Positions 33,897 through 45,370 of a DNA stretch of 64,000 nucleotides are shown here, piece by piece (position 1 is the first letter of the stretch; each line of letters begins with the position of its first letter). The stretch spans positions 31,870,626 through 31,934,625 of the forward strand of contig CM053327.1 of assembly GCA_028583605.1 (NCBI GenBank), written 5' to 3'. The position numbers and the translations under genes were made by a program. The notes beneath the pieces are model-generated. The model saw only the letters and a list, made by a program, of their open reading frames with translations. It did no database searches and had not been told where the DNA came from. This DNA comes from Dastarcus helophoroides (lineage: Eukaryota > Arthropoda > Insecta > Coleoptera > Bothrideridae).

Positions 33897-34812
33897 AGGC
33901 GTAAAAAAAACATCGATTAATTTTTTTTAGAAATTTCGACGTTTTTCTGGAAATTTTGACTTCCATCTTGAAAGTTCGACTTCTTTCAGGAAATTTCGAC
34001 TTTTTTCTCGAAATTTTGACTGATTAGTCGAAATATTGGCAATTAAAAATAGAAATTCCTGAACGCACTCCACTGCCAACTGTCATGGAAAGGGGTGTTG
34101 TAGGGACGCAACTGTCATCTGCCTAACTGAACCATAGAGTATAGAAATTTCGAAATTAAAGGACTAAAGTCGAAAAAGTCGACTTCGACCTCACAATTTT
34201 AAGAAAAAAGTCGAAATTTTACGAAGGCGCACAAAGGACATCAATTTACAAAAGATAATTCTTAAAATTCGAGTTTGAAGGCGAAATTTTGATTTTAATC
34301 TGGAAAATCAAATTTTGTTCTCAAAATTTCGGCTCTAAACTCGAAATTTATACTTTTTTCTCGACATTTCGAATGTTTTCTCAAAATTTTGAGACATTTT
34401 ACTCGAAATATCAACTTTTTTCTAAAATTTCCGAGGTAAAAGACGAAATTTCGAGATTAAAGTCGAAAATTCGAAATTAAAGTCGCAATTTTATACTCTA
34501 TGGTTAAGTTAGTCAGAGGACAGTTGCGTCCCACCACTCCCCTTTCCCAACAATATTGACAGTTGACAGTAAGGTGCGTTCAGTAATTACTATTTTTAAT
34601 TACCAATATTTCGGGAAAAATGGCGAAATTTCGAGTTAAAAGTTGAAATTCGGGGATTGAAGTAGAAATTTCTAAAAAAAAAAGTTGAAATTCCGAGATT
34701 GTAGTCGAAATACGGGGATTGAGATTGAAATTTTAAGAAAAAAGTCGTAATTTGCAGGAAAAGTCGAAATTTCTAAAAATATTTTTTGAAATCGATGTCC
34801 TTTCTACGCCTT
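33897..34812. mobile_element. Foldback element with conserved terminus and TCGAAATTT arms
   Basis: Starts AAGGCGTA followed by 'acatcgattaattttttttagaaatttcgac' and ends with the mirror 'gaaatcgatgtcctttctacgcctt'. Inside the ends are TCGAAATTT-type stretches, then an inverted pair of ~90 bp: 'gaacgcactcc...cgcaactgtcatctgcctaactgaaccatagagtata' at 34,054-34,142 against 'tatactctatggttaagttagtcaga...ggtgcgttc' at 34,491-34,583. The centre is more TCGAAATTT sequence. The whole element can fold back on itself. There is no transposase, so it is non-autonomous. Confidence 0.7.
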
Positions 34813-36856
34813 TATATAATTTCGAGATTAAAGTCAAAATTTCGAGATTAAAAACGAAATTTTGACTTTCATTTCGGAAGTTCGAGAAAAGTCGAAATTT
34901 CAAGTTTAAAGTTAAAATTTCTAAGAAAAATTTCTCTCTTAATCTAAGCTATCTAGGTCTTCGTATTCAAAAGATGATCAAAAAAGAAGTCCGCGATGGC
35001 TTAACAGATTTGAGGGCTAAAAAAAAGGTCCTCAACTCAATATTTTCCATGATAATCATAAAATGTTCACTAAGTTTACCTTTTATGATGAATCCTTTAA
35101 AATTATTGTACAATTGTCCATTATTCGACATGCACTATCGTGCACGCAGGACACAAACCTATATTATACGTCTATGTTCGTACATTGTATGGGAGCGGAA
35201 ATTATCGTACACGCAACGCTGGTTCGACATCATAGAAATAATCATTAATATTTTACCATTCGGTGATTCGAAAAACAGTTGGCCCTCTTTAGGGCACCAT
35301 GCGAATTGACAATAAAAATGCGGTGCACTATGTAAGCACTCCAAAATAAAATTTTGTTTAGTAAAAAATGAAATGTTACCTTTTTCCTAAAACTTTAATA
35401 TTAAATTCGAAAAACTTTTAAAAAACTCGTATACGTCAGAAAACTTTCATTTTAATTTTAAAATCTTTGATGTATTTTCAGTTTAAATTAAAAATATCAG
35501 TTGTTTTCCACAGATTTGCTCAGAAATTGAATTTTTTTCGAAAGTTCCTGGTACAAGTTTTAAACTATTACTTTTTCCTTAAGCTATTGCATTAAATTCA
35601 AATTTTAAATCGGAATATTTCCTTGAAATATCGCCTTTCTTATAAAAATGTTCAATTTAAGGCGAAGACGTAGAAAAAACATCGAAATTTCGATTTTTTA
35701 CTCGAAATTCCGAGATTAAAGTCGAAATTAACGTAACCTAACCATAGAGTATATTAGGGAGTCCTATAAGAAGGAGATGCATCGGTAACGTAATTTGTCG
35801 AATGAAAATGACACTGATTTCCACCGACTGATATTAGCGACATCTGTTATGTATTACCAGTAAGTATTGTGCGAAAACTGTCAACTGAGAGCTTAAATTG
35901 TACCTACTGATGGCAGTGGATGGTGGTAGTCGTAGATACAATGTATCCAATCGATCACATCACTGTGCTGTTAATCTTTTCTTGGGCTTTTCCTAGGAAA
36001 GCGCGTCTAGAACATCCTTTACGCATCTTTTAGTCAGGGAGGAGCGTTCACCATTGAAGTTGAAACTACTTCAATCCATTAGATGTACGTTTTGACTACT
36101 CGTTTCGCAATGTTTGACCTACGATAAAATACAATTCTGTGGTGCATGGTTTGCGGCTTAACAAATGGCGCTGCGAACAGTGGAAGGTTTTCAATCCCAT
36201 TTTAAAAGTACGGCGTAACGCAACCTTACCTTCTAGATAACCATAGAGTATATATACGTTACGTGGATTGAATACATACTATACATACTATATTTAATCA
36301 ACGTAAGTTACAAATTCAAAATTCCGACTTTAATCTCTTATTTTCTACATTCTATGGTTATGTTAGGCAGATGCACGGACGATAGAATAAGGGTAATGCA
36401 CGGCCTATAATGGTGATGTATACAAATTTGACCGAGATGCGTCTAGAAAGTGGAGTAGCTTTGACTGTTGATTTTCTCTCTCTCTCTTGTTGAAAATCAT
36501 CGGTCGTGTTAAGCGCGCAAGAGATCATAATAGCAATTGAAGCGCAGTTATTCTCTTAGAAGACTAAAAAAAACCCACCTGAAACATTTTTAAATTTCTC
36601 CTATACAATCTTTTTCGTACAAATTATGAATTGAATACACTAAGAAATGACATTAAAATGAAACAAAATCGGTAAGTTCTGACATTTCTCAACAGGTGTT
36701 AATAGCCATGTTTATTTACTTCGTTTCTCATTCGTAGTAGAATTCCATCACTCCTGATATCACGAAAACGTACTGTATACTCTGTAGATGCTTTTTCGAC
36801 ACCGTTTTTGCGGTCGTGCACTATCCTCTTGCTATAATCCGTGGGCACATGACACT
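34813..36856. other. Fragments of the foldback family and single-copy DNA
   Basis: The region begins with an A-rich 'cgagattaaagtcgaaatttc' tail to about 34,940. It has a second terminus-like word at 35,657-35,690 and two direct copies of 'accatagagtatat' bounding 35,735-36,255. A partial core lies near 36,350 ('tctatggttatgttaggcagatg'). The single-copy parts (34,960-35,350; 35,760-36,235; 36,390-36,850) hold no recognisable gene. Confidence 0.5.
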
Positions 36857-37654
36857 TGTTCCACCTTTTACCTTTCACAACAATATTGACAGTTGGCAAA
36901 AGGGTGCGTTCAGTAATTTCTATTTTGAATTAGCAAAAATTTTACATTTTTCTCGAAATTTCGAGATTAAAGTTAAAATTTCGACTTTAATCTTGGAATT
37001 TTGAGAAAACGTTGCAATTTCAAGTTTAAGGTAGTACTGTTGATACTGCTAGAGACATACCATATCAAAAGAATACATTGTCTCGTTTGATCAACGTAGT
37101 ATTTAGACTAGGCAACATCGCGATGGATTAAAAAGCAGAGAAATATCGATATGACAACACTGAACTATGTCACAGTCAAAATAATTTAGTCACAATAAAG
37201 ACATATTTCATTAAAAAGGTAACAGAGTTACATAAAAAAACGTTCGAAAACAGGCTCCAGTAGGTTGACTTGACAAATTAATTAACGGGCAGTCGTGCAA
37301 AGTTTGTCACATAACCTTAAAACAGAAGTAAACAACGATTTAGTCACAGAATCCTTTATACAAAAACAACGTTATTCTTCATGTTTTTTTCAATTTATTT
37401 AACATTTCTTCGGCCCAGTTTGTAAATATTTAAATTTTTATAGTTTGTTGACAATTTTCTCTACAGTTTTTGAAATGCGACTACGTGATATTTAAATTTA
37501 TTTTAACGTTATTCTTCATGGTTGAACTCTTATTGACCGGAAATATTTTGTTTATTAATTTTATTTAACATTTCTTCGGCCCAGTTTGGAAATATTTCAA
37601 TTTTTATTGTTTGTTGACAATATTCTAAAGAGTTTTTGAAATATTACTACTTGA

Positions 37655-38284
37655 TAGGGATGATCGATATTCATCGATGGTGAAAGAACATCGATGTTTA
37701 GTGGAAAAACATCGATGTTTTATATCGATGTTAAGTTTTCGATAATATTGACACATCGATGTTATGAGAATAAAGGGCTAGGCCATCTAGCGTGATAAGG
37801 TGTAACAAATATTGCTGATTAATGCTGTTATTAGTATTATTTCACCTTCACCCAATTTACACTAAATGTCGTTAATCGATGTAACCAAATTAAAACCAAC
37901 AAAATAAAAAACTGTCAATTTCAAGCCATGGTCAACTTTTTTCTTATCTAAGAATAAAGTGGGAGCGAGTGTTAGTAGAAGTTAATTTTTTTTTGTAATG
38001 AAACTTCGAAAACGAAATAATAGGTGTAGTAAATCTACCCTATATTGTACTCTATGTCTGTTCAGTAAAATCAAACTTTTGCAGTAATGTAACTCAACAA
38101 TCTACCATGAATTTGCTTACGTCGCTTACTATATGTTTACCTTGGATTGTTTTTTTTTTTACCTAAAACATCGATATTTTCGGACATCGATATTTTTCTT
38201 TAGATATTCATCGTACATCATACTTTTGAACCGATGTTAATATTGATGTCAATATCGATGTTTTTCTAATATCGATCATCCCTA
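37655..38284. mobile_element. hAT-like MITE, copy in unit A
   Basis: Terminal inverted repeats TAGGGATGATCGATATT and its complement AATATCGATCATCCCTA. The 8-bp duplication CTACTTGA lies at 37,647-37,654 and 38,285-38,292, the target-site size of the hAT superfamily. The inside is rich in ATCGATG words near both ends and carries no transposase (630 bp). Inserted into one arm of the local ~185-bp duplication. Confidence 0.85.
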
Positions 38285-40422
38285 CTACTTGATATTTAAA
38301 TTTATTTAAAAAACGTCACCTCATGACAGTTGACAAAAACAACGTTGCCACATCTAATAAAATACTGGAAAAATACGATAAAAAATAATTGTTTTAAGTT
38401 TATTTGCCAATTACTTCTATTACACGCTCTAAAGTTGTACTTCCAAGTACCTAAAATGTTTTATGTGTTATTTTCCGCCGTTTTCTTCCTTTTTATTGAA
38501 ATCTGAACACTAGTTTTTGTAAAATATGAAAACATCTTATTTCCCGTAATGTTCAATATTAAAAGCGTGAAATTTAAAATATCAATAATTTTTTACTGGT
38601 TCTCTGTAGCTTTTTAAAACTTTAACTGAACTATTATCCTGTTATAAATTACCAATATGCCGAATTTCATTAAATTCTAAAGCCGACAGTACTACCCTAA
38701 AGTCGAAATTCGGATATTAAAATCGAAATTTCTAGAAAAAATTGAAATTTCGAGATTTAAGTCGAAATTCGGAGATACATATATTATTTATGAGTTATAT
38801 TATCTACTAAAGTAGGTATTTTGTGTAATTTTTACAACACAAACAGATCTATGGTCCATTTTATCTACGTCAAATTAGACACTTAAGCTTTAATTTTACA
38901 GTGGCAACATTGGATAATATAAATAAATTAAAAAAATAAAATAAATATATGTATATTTTTTTTGTTTTTTTTCAATTTATTTAACATTTTTTGAAAAAAA
39001 CATAATATTTCCGGTCAATAAGGGTCTACCATGAAGAAGAAATATATGTATAGTCAAAGGTGGCAACTGTATTTAATCTATGGTGGCAACTAGTAATATT
39101 TAGATATAGTCGTGTGGCAGCGCTGACATTTCTAAAGTTTTCTATGTTTTTAGAATCCTAAACCAAACGTCATTTAATATTTTAATTTGTTGTCTGTTGT
39201 TTTAAGAGTAATTCTTTGATATTTTGTGACAATTTATGCTGAAAATTATTTAAATTGTTAATTATGGTAAAGAAAATAATACGGAAAACATTTAGTCCGG
39301 CTAGTTTTGTTAAACAGCCCCTGAAATATAGGCAACATACTAATCTTCAAAATGTTTACGCGTGAACTTACCTTTAGTTCTGATGATATGCAACACAACA
39401 GATTTATAGTCCATTTCAAATAAATCTACGTCAGATTAAATACTGAAGCCAAACAGCCAAAAATTAAAAAAAGAACTTAAAAAATTGAACAAAAATCGAA
39501 ATTTTTAGAAGGGCGAGTTTTTAAAAAAGGAGATATAGTTAGAATATTGGAAATATTTTAAAATAAATTCTGTCGAACTGACCTAGTTACTTATATTTGT
39601 GGTTTAGATGCTTGTATTGTGTGGAAACGAAACTAATATTTATTGATGTCATTTAATTTACTTATTGAATAATTTTATTATTATTGATAATGAAATACAC
39701 TTTGATAGGCTCTAATATTTACATTAGAATATATTAGGGCATGTTGGTAAAGCGTGATGGTAACGTGAGTGATTATCACACGAAACCACACAAAATCGTT
39801 CGAGGCGCCCAAAGAAGTATTCACTTTAAAAATCAACACTTTCAAAAGTTGGGGGCTAGTTGTACACCGCATTAGCTTTATTTTTCAATAATAAATAATA
39901 AAGAGAAAAATAACTTATACAATTTTCACATCTTAATCATTTTTCTTAACAATTATGTTAAATTTAAATTATATTTGAAAATCTTATTGCTGAAGAATTA
40001 CGCAGTGTAATTACGCAACGTAATTTTCGAATTTATTCGCCTCTGAACGGAGCGTGGCTTGTTGGCACAATCAGGCAACGTCTGTTGCAGCAAGAGCGCG
40101 GGGATTCACCATATTGCAACTGTGCGTGTATTGATGTCATATGACACTGACATTCGAACGTCGTTTAACAATGACACTCGATTTATTTAGTTATTTATCG
40201 GCGGTCGAAGTGTTGAGATGATCGCGATCGAGATGGGTCTGAGTGCGGTCGACTTTCTTCCTCATTAGTTAATGTGCCAGGTACCGCACATACCGGTGCC
40301 AGGTATGCGCGGGAGAGTACAACTCTTGGTGCCCCTAATCCGTGCTCAACAAAGCATGTCGACACCTTTAAGGAGTATGTATATACAACGTTTTCTTTTG
40401 TGGAAGTTTGTTGCCTGATGGC

Positions 40423-40460
40423 TATAAAAGAACTGCCTTCCTCGTCTCTTGCTATCATTC
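40423..40460 (+). promoter_or_regulatory. TATA box plus arthropod initiator, unit A
   Basis: TATAAAAG at 40,423-40,430 and TCATTC (matching the TCAKTY initiator) at 40,455-40,460, spaced as in a core promoter (start site about 40,457). The surrounding 40,020-40,510 is clearly less AT-rich than the rest of the unit. An ATG with a splice donor 14 bases later follows 54 bases downstream. Confidence 0.55.
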
Positions 40461-40510
40461 CTTCACTTATCGATTGTCGATCCGCGCGCGTAAACAGTGA
40501 TCGTGGTGCC

Positions 40511-40854
40511 ATGAAGATGTATTGGTAAGTTTTCTATTTGTCTATTTGCTTGCTTTATTTTTAGTTTTATTTCTTCTAAGTTCAATCCATTCGTAAGGGG
40601 CAACTCCATTACGCCCCCAGGGTAACCGTGAGTAGTATGTGGAAACGAGCATTATTTAACACTAAATTTTAATTCGTAGTTTTCTTTTTTTAAAGTTAAA
40701 TCCACTAACAAAGGGCAACGGCATTATGACTTCGAGTACCATAAGATGTGGAAACAAGTATTATTTAACACTAAATTTTAATTCGCAGGTATTATTGTCT
40801 TATAATTATGCATGCAGCCGTTTTAAATTTGTCTTTGTTTGCAGATCGTCACAG
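40511..40854 (+). CDS. Putative small secreted peptide gene: spliced signal-peptide-like start, unit A
   Basis: Exon 40,511-40,524 (ATGAAGATGTATTG) ends at donor GTAAGT. An acceptor AATTCGCAG leads to exon 40,789-40,854, ending at CACAG|GTAGGG. Joined, they encode 26 residues and leave two bases: MKMYWYYCLIIMHAAVLNLS then LFADRH. This is a short positive start, a hydrophobic core and a small residue (A) before D, the form of a signal peptide. The 264-bp intron contains an imperfect ~120-bp tandem duplication. The next exon is uncertain. The repeat exon at 41,545 joins in phase and runs SESWKFGITSRDSM to a TAG at 41,627, which would give a product of about 55 residues. This is a computed model with no homologue that I recognise. 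Confidence 0.35.
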
Positions 40855-41460
40855 GTAGGGAATAATTTTTATATTTTGTATTTATGTTTCTTTACATTGA
40901 CGTTTTCCTGTGTATTTTCGAATATTTCTAATTTTTATTGTTAGTTTGTACATTGAATTTGTTATTTATTTATTTCAGCTTTCTAATCAAGTTCTTTTTT
41001 CATTAGGTTATATTAAACATTGTTTTGCAATCGTCAACTGGATTTTTTTTAATTTCATTTTGTCATTTATTTTCAGCTGGTATATTCTATCAATAGTTTA
41101 TTGTCTTTGTATATTGATTGTTTAATTTCAAACGTATGATATTTACGTTTTATTTTTGTTGTTATTTTTAATTTAATTAAATGTTCTGTTACCTTGTCCA
41201 TCTGTATGTATATTTTATAGTTTCAATGTTGACTTGTTTAATGTTTGTTGTTATTTAATTGCACTATTGTACAGAATACGAAATCGATTTTTTATTCTTT
41301 TGTGTCTAATGTATTTTATATTTTTATTTTAACAATTCAGTACATTGTCCCTCATCTTTGTTAAAGACTGTGGCCACTTTCTTAAAAAAAGGTTTTGTTA
41401 TTTATGTAATTAGTATAATTAAATGTTATTTGCTGTTACCAATGTGTCTTATTCCATTTA

Positions 41461-42705
41461 CAGCTAACCAGTGATACGACCGAGCCTATTACTTGGTACA
41501 TTTGTATCTAGGATAGGTGAATGTTTCTCAACATTTTGTTGTAGAAGTGAATCTTGGAAATTCGGTATCACCTCTCGGGATTCCATGAGTGATACCACCG
41601 AGCCTAATACTTGGTACATTTGTATCTAGGATAGGTGAATGTTTCTCAACGTTTTGTTGTAGAAGTGAGTCCTGAAAAGTCCGTATCACCTCCTGGAATT
41701 CCGGGAGCCAAGAAAATACAACCAGAAGCCAAACTATTGCATCGAAGAAGCAACAAAGAGACGAGTCTGGAAAATTCGATTTGTAAATCAAAAAAACATA
41801 AATGTTTCTCAACTTTTTGTTGTAGAAGTTAGTCTTGGAAATTCCATATTATCTCCTGGAATTCCGGGGGCCAAGAACATAAAACCAGAAGCCAAACTAC
41901 TGCATCGAACAATCAACAGAGGGGTGAGTCTGAAAAAATTCGATTCATAAATCAAAAATATAAATAACAATGCTTTAAATATTTAATTAGCGTAATTAAA
42001 TGTTATTTGCTGTTACCAATTTGTCTTATTCTGTTTAAGAGCTAGCAAAGACCAGTGATACCATTGAGCCTAATACATTTGTATCTAGGATAGGTAAATA
42101 TTTCTCAACTTTATGTTGTAGAAGTGAGTCTTGGAAATTCGGTATCACCCCTCGGGATTCCGGTGATACCACCGAGCCTAAAACTTGGTACATTTGTACC
42201 TAGGATAGGTGAATGTTTCTCAACATTTTGTTGTAGAAGTGAGTTAAAAAGTCGGTATCATCTCCCGGAATTCCGTGGGCCAAGAAAGCCAGAAGCCAAA
42301 CTGCTGCGTTTTAGAATCGAGAAAAGGTGAGTCTATCTTGTCATTTGCTTCAAAACTAAATTCATTTTCTATACTTTCGACAGATACTTATTTAACTAAT
42401 GAGGGTTGCATTTCTTTTAGGACAAGATGTATAATTGTTCCATATAATTATTTCAATTTGGTTATATTTTATTAACTGAAATGGCAAATTTTGTTATTTG
42501 AAATTTGTTTCCTATTTCTTCGATAATCTTTATTAATTATTACTATGTTATTATATTAAATTGTTTTATTCTGTTCAAATTTTAGTTAACATTTTGTTGA
42601 AGAAGTGTCTTGGAAATCCAGTATCACTGCCCGGCATTCCCGGAGCCAAGAAAATAAATCAGAAGTCAAACTATTGCATCGAAGAATCAACAAAAAGGTG
42701 GGTCT
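41461..42705 (+). repeat. Array of six exon-like repeats, unit A
   Basis: Six diverged copies share an intron-like lead ('gataccaccgagcctaatac', 'tctaggataggtgaatgttt', 'ctcaacattttgttgtag') ending in an acceptor. An exon-like body follows ('gaagtgagtcttggaaattc', 'ggtatcacctcctggaattc'), and where complete it ends at a donor (AAAAG|GTGAGT at 42,326; similar near 41,925 and 42,698). Copies start near 41,466, 41,588, 41,800, 42,051, 42,164 and 42,590. One frame gives recurring peptides such as VSPPGIPGAKKIQPEAKLLH. Another gives SESWKFGITSRDS. Stops break each frame in some copies. It lies downstream of the TATA promoter. Confidence 0.6.
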
Positions 42706-43189
42706 GGGAAAAATCGATGTTTAAACCAAAAATGTAAATAACACCATTTTAGATAAAACTAACGATTTATAAAATGAAAAATGGAATTTTGCAGTGTTAT
42801 ATTCACATACCATGGTCTGTTATGTTGTCTTATACATGTAAATTTTTCTTTGTTTGCAGAACGTAATTATCATTCCCATTTGTATTCATGCTTCTTCATA
42901 TTAATGTATTTTTAAATGTTTCTAATTTTTAACTGTTGATTTATACATTACTACTTAATGGCATGTCACATGCAAGAAAAATTAAAAGAATTTGGGTGCA
43001 AAACTCACTGTCAACAATGCAATTTTTTAATTCTATTACACGTCTTGTAGCTACATAGTTCTGTTAACATTAGAGCATATTGGTAACGCAAATTAGCGAA
43101 AAACGACACGTTTCCCCCTACATAAAATCGTTCAACGCTCCTAAAGAAGTTTCCACTTATTTAGAAGCGTTGAAGTAGAAGTTTTCGCT

Positions 43190-44005
43190 TCAAAAATACA
43201 AACCTCGCAACAAGTTTTGTTCCTTCTACACTTTTGGTTTCCAGCCAGTGACCACCATTTCTGGATTATTCAAATTTTCTAAATGCAGTCGAATAGCCGA
43301 ATCAAAATCTTTCCCATTATAGTAAACCTAAGTTTCTTCATATTTTCCTCCCTTTTCTTTAACTTTGGCATACTCCAAATGTATTTTACTGGTAAAGTAA
43401 AATTTCGCCAACTTTGGCCCAATTTTTCAGTTTAATGTACTTCATTGGTGCCCTTTCGTATACTTGACATTGACAAAATAACGCGGCCTCCGCCAGCTGC
43501 TTTGTCTTTTCAATTTTTGCGCATTCCCGTTGAAGTTTCTTGTTAACCAATTCAATCGTCATATTGTTAACCAATTCAATTGCCACACTCGTTCAATGTC
43601 GAATATTATTACAATATATGGGGGTTTTAGAAATGCCTGCCTTACAGATAAAATGATCGTCCAGATTTTCTTGAAGACCTTTTTCGTAGTTAACATGTCT
43701 GCAGCTGTAAATTAATAATAATGAGATTATTATATGACAGTTAAAGATTTTCTTACGTAAACTCCAGTTGCTGTGCATATTCTCATGAAATTATCTATTC
43801 TGGTGCCATCTTTTTCGCTAATTGTAATGCTTGATCCAGCTGAAGAAGATCTCTTCTCATTTCTGAAGCAGATTTCGTTTTATTTGAAGCCAAAAACTAC
43901 TTCTGGGCTGCATCGAAATCCTTCAAATACATGCAAATGTAACCACATGTTGTTTTCGATGTCGAGCATTGTTACTAGTGACCAAATCATGCAGACTTCT
44001 TCCAA
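43190..44005 (-). pseudogene. Wdr19: Wdr19/IFT144 pseudogene, TPR-region exons, unit A
   Basis: WDR19 (IFT144) is an intraflagellar-transport A protein with N-terminal WD40 and C-terminal TPR-like repeats. On the minus strand, 44,005-43,757 reads CMYLKDFDAAQK, stop, FLASNKTKSASEMRRDLLQL then DQALQLAKKMAPE, stop, IIS, stop, EYAQQLEF. A 52-bp GT-AG intron (43,705-43,756) follows, then YEKGLQENLDDHFICKAGIS, CAKIEKTKQLAEAALF, IKLKNWAKVGEILL, HLEYAKVKEKGGKYEET, stop, and FDSAIRLHLENLNNPE. The order is exactly that of vertebrate WDR19 ('[21 protein letters not shown]', 'SKNWAKVGDLL', 'LDHLNNPEKA'). At least four in-frame stops and several shifts show that it is dead. The retained intron shows that it came by DNA duplication, not retrotransposition. 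Confidence 0.85.
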
Positions 44006-45132
44006 TTTTCTATAGACTTGAAGCGCTTAAAATTGAAATGTATTAATATGGTTGACGAAAGATTAAACGGGGCGTTCATCTTATTATTAGTATTAACTAA
44101 GTATTTGCAATTAAAATTAAGTTTTTTTTTTCAATTTAGAAATTTTCATTTTTCTTTCTACAGTCATAAAACTTATTATAAAATTATGGTTAGTTTGCAA
44201 GACATAACAACTAATAATATATTTTTTTAATGTAATTTTTGAAAAGTATATTTAAATCTAATAAAAGTTTTTAAATTACATGGATATTATTTAAATTAAC
44301 TAAAATATTTTTGTATAATATCCGTGTTGTGGCAAAATACTCGTAATTGCATGTATTAATAGTTTATACTTTTAACAGTTTCCTCATTTCAAATTTCTGA
44401 AATTAACTTTGGAATAAACATAACATGTCTAAATTAAATCAGAAATTCCAAGTTTCTAAATGTAATTCAAGATGATTACTTTAAGTTTAAAATACTGAAA
44501 GAAATATGGATCTTTCGAGTATGAATTTCTAAGAAGATTGTGCTGTTCTTAAATTTAGTTCTTTTGCAAAATTACAACTTTAATATGGAAATTTCGACTC
44601 TTCTTTTTGGTTAAGTTTTACAAAAAAAAGTAAAAGTTTCCAGTTTAAACCGAAAATTTCGTGAAAACACTCAAAACTGTGTAGGGTACCTTCTAGGAAT
44701 AATGTACGGGCATAAACAGTATTATCATTATGTCCTAATGACCTTATTGAAATCGTCATTGGGATTTTTCGATCTTCCTTGATAAGTGTAAATACGTACA
44801 AATATCATTAGTTTTCAGAATAGTATTTTCTCTGAAAGCCATTAACATTATTTCTAAAAGACGAAAGAACCCCCACTTGTAGGTAAAGTGGAGAAGAAAA
44901 AATTTAAAGAGAATCAGTTCTGTTCGGGTCTTAAATATAGTTAGTTCTTCTGTTCACTGTTATTCCTAGTTTAATATGTTTAAATTGATGTGGTTTTTAT
45001 GTTCTAATCGAAACAGCATCACCACAACTGCTAAAAATTTTCGTTTTTTTTTGAAATTTTGAGTACAAAGTCAAAATGTTGTGATTAAAGTCGTTATTTC
45101 GCAATTTGAGGAAAATATGCCTGATTCGTTAC

Positions 45133-45370
45133 CTTATCAGGAGTGTAGGTAAACAGACTGACTTCGGTTAAGCTGGATAAAATATGTGGTTCACAAACTG
45201 CAGTCAATTGAGGCATGTGAGACACATACACATTTAGAGAGCCTCCGTTAGTACAAACTGCCGGTAACTGACCATCGACGCTCCACCAGATATGTTCCAA
45301 GCCAACTTCTTGTGGTAATGTTAAAACTGAAGATGTTTCGTGTAAATTTGAAAGATCGTGAATCTTGATG
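45133..45370 (-). pseudogene. Wdr19: Wdr19/IFT144 WD40-region exon, unit A (part of the pseudogene)
   Basis: An intact exon frame between acceptor TTTTGCAG (above 45,370) and donor AAG|GTAACG (below 45,133). It reads IKIHDLSNLHETSSVLTLPQ, then WWSVDGQLPAVCTNGGSLNV and YVSHMPQLTAVCEPHILSSL. The stretch SVDGQLxAVxTxxGSLxV fits the WD40 part of WDR19. It lies upstream, in gene sense, of the stop-ridden TPR exons, with many exons missing between, so I treat it as part of the same dead fragment. Confidence 0.6.

Noticed and set aside
39681..39872. 63-codon minus-strand frame repeated in unit B
   Set aside because: No domain; the same sequence type recurs at 43,061-43,200 in changed form, indicating a non-coding repeat edge.
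40195..40512. 105-codon minus-strand frame over the TATA promoter, repeated in unit B
   Set aside because: It lies across a plus-strand promoter in the locally GC-richer patch, has no recognisable domain, and its persistence in B is explained by near-identity of the copies. Kept only as a weak possibility.
43530..44230. Plus-strand frames of 61-80 codons in the Wdr19 region
   Set aside because: Antisense to recognisable Wdr19 pseudogene exons on the minus strand.
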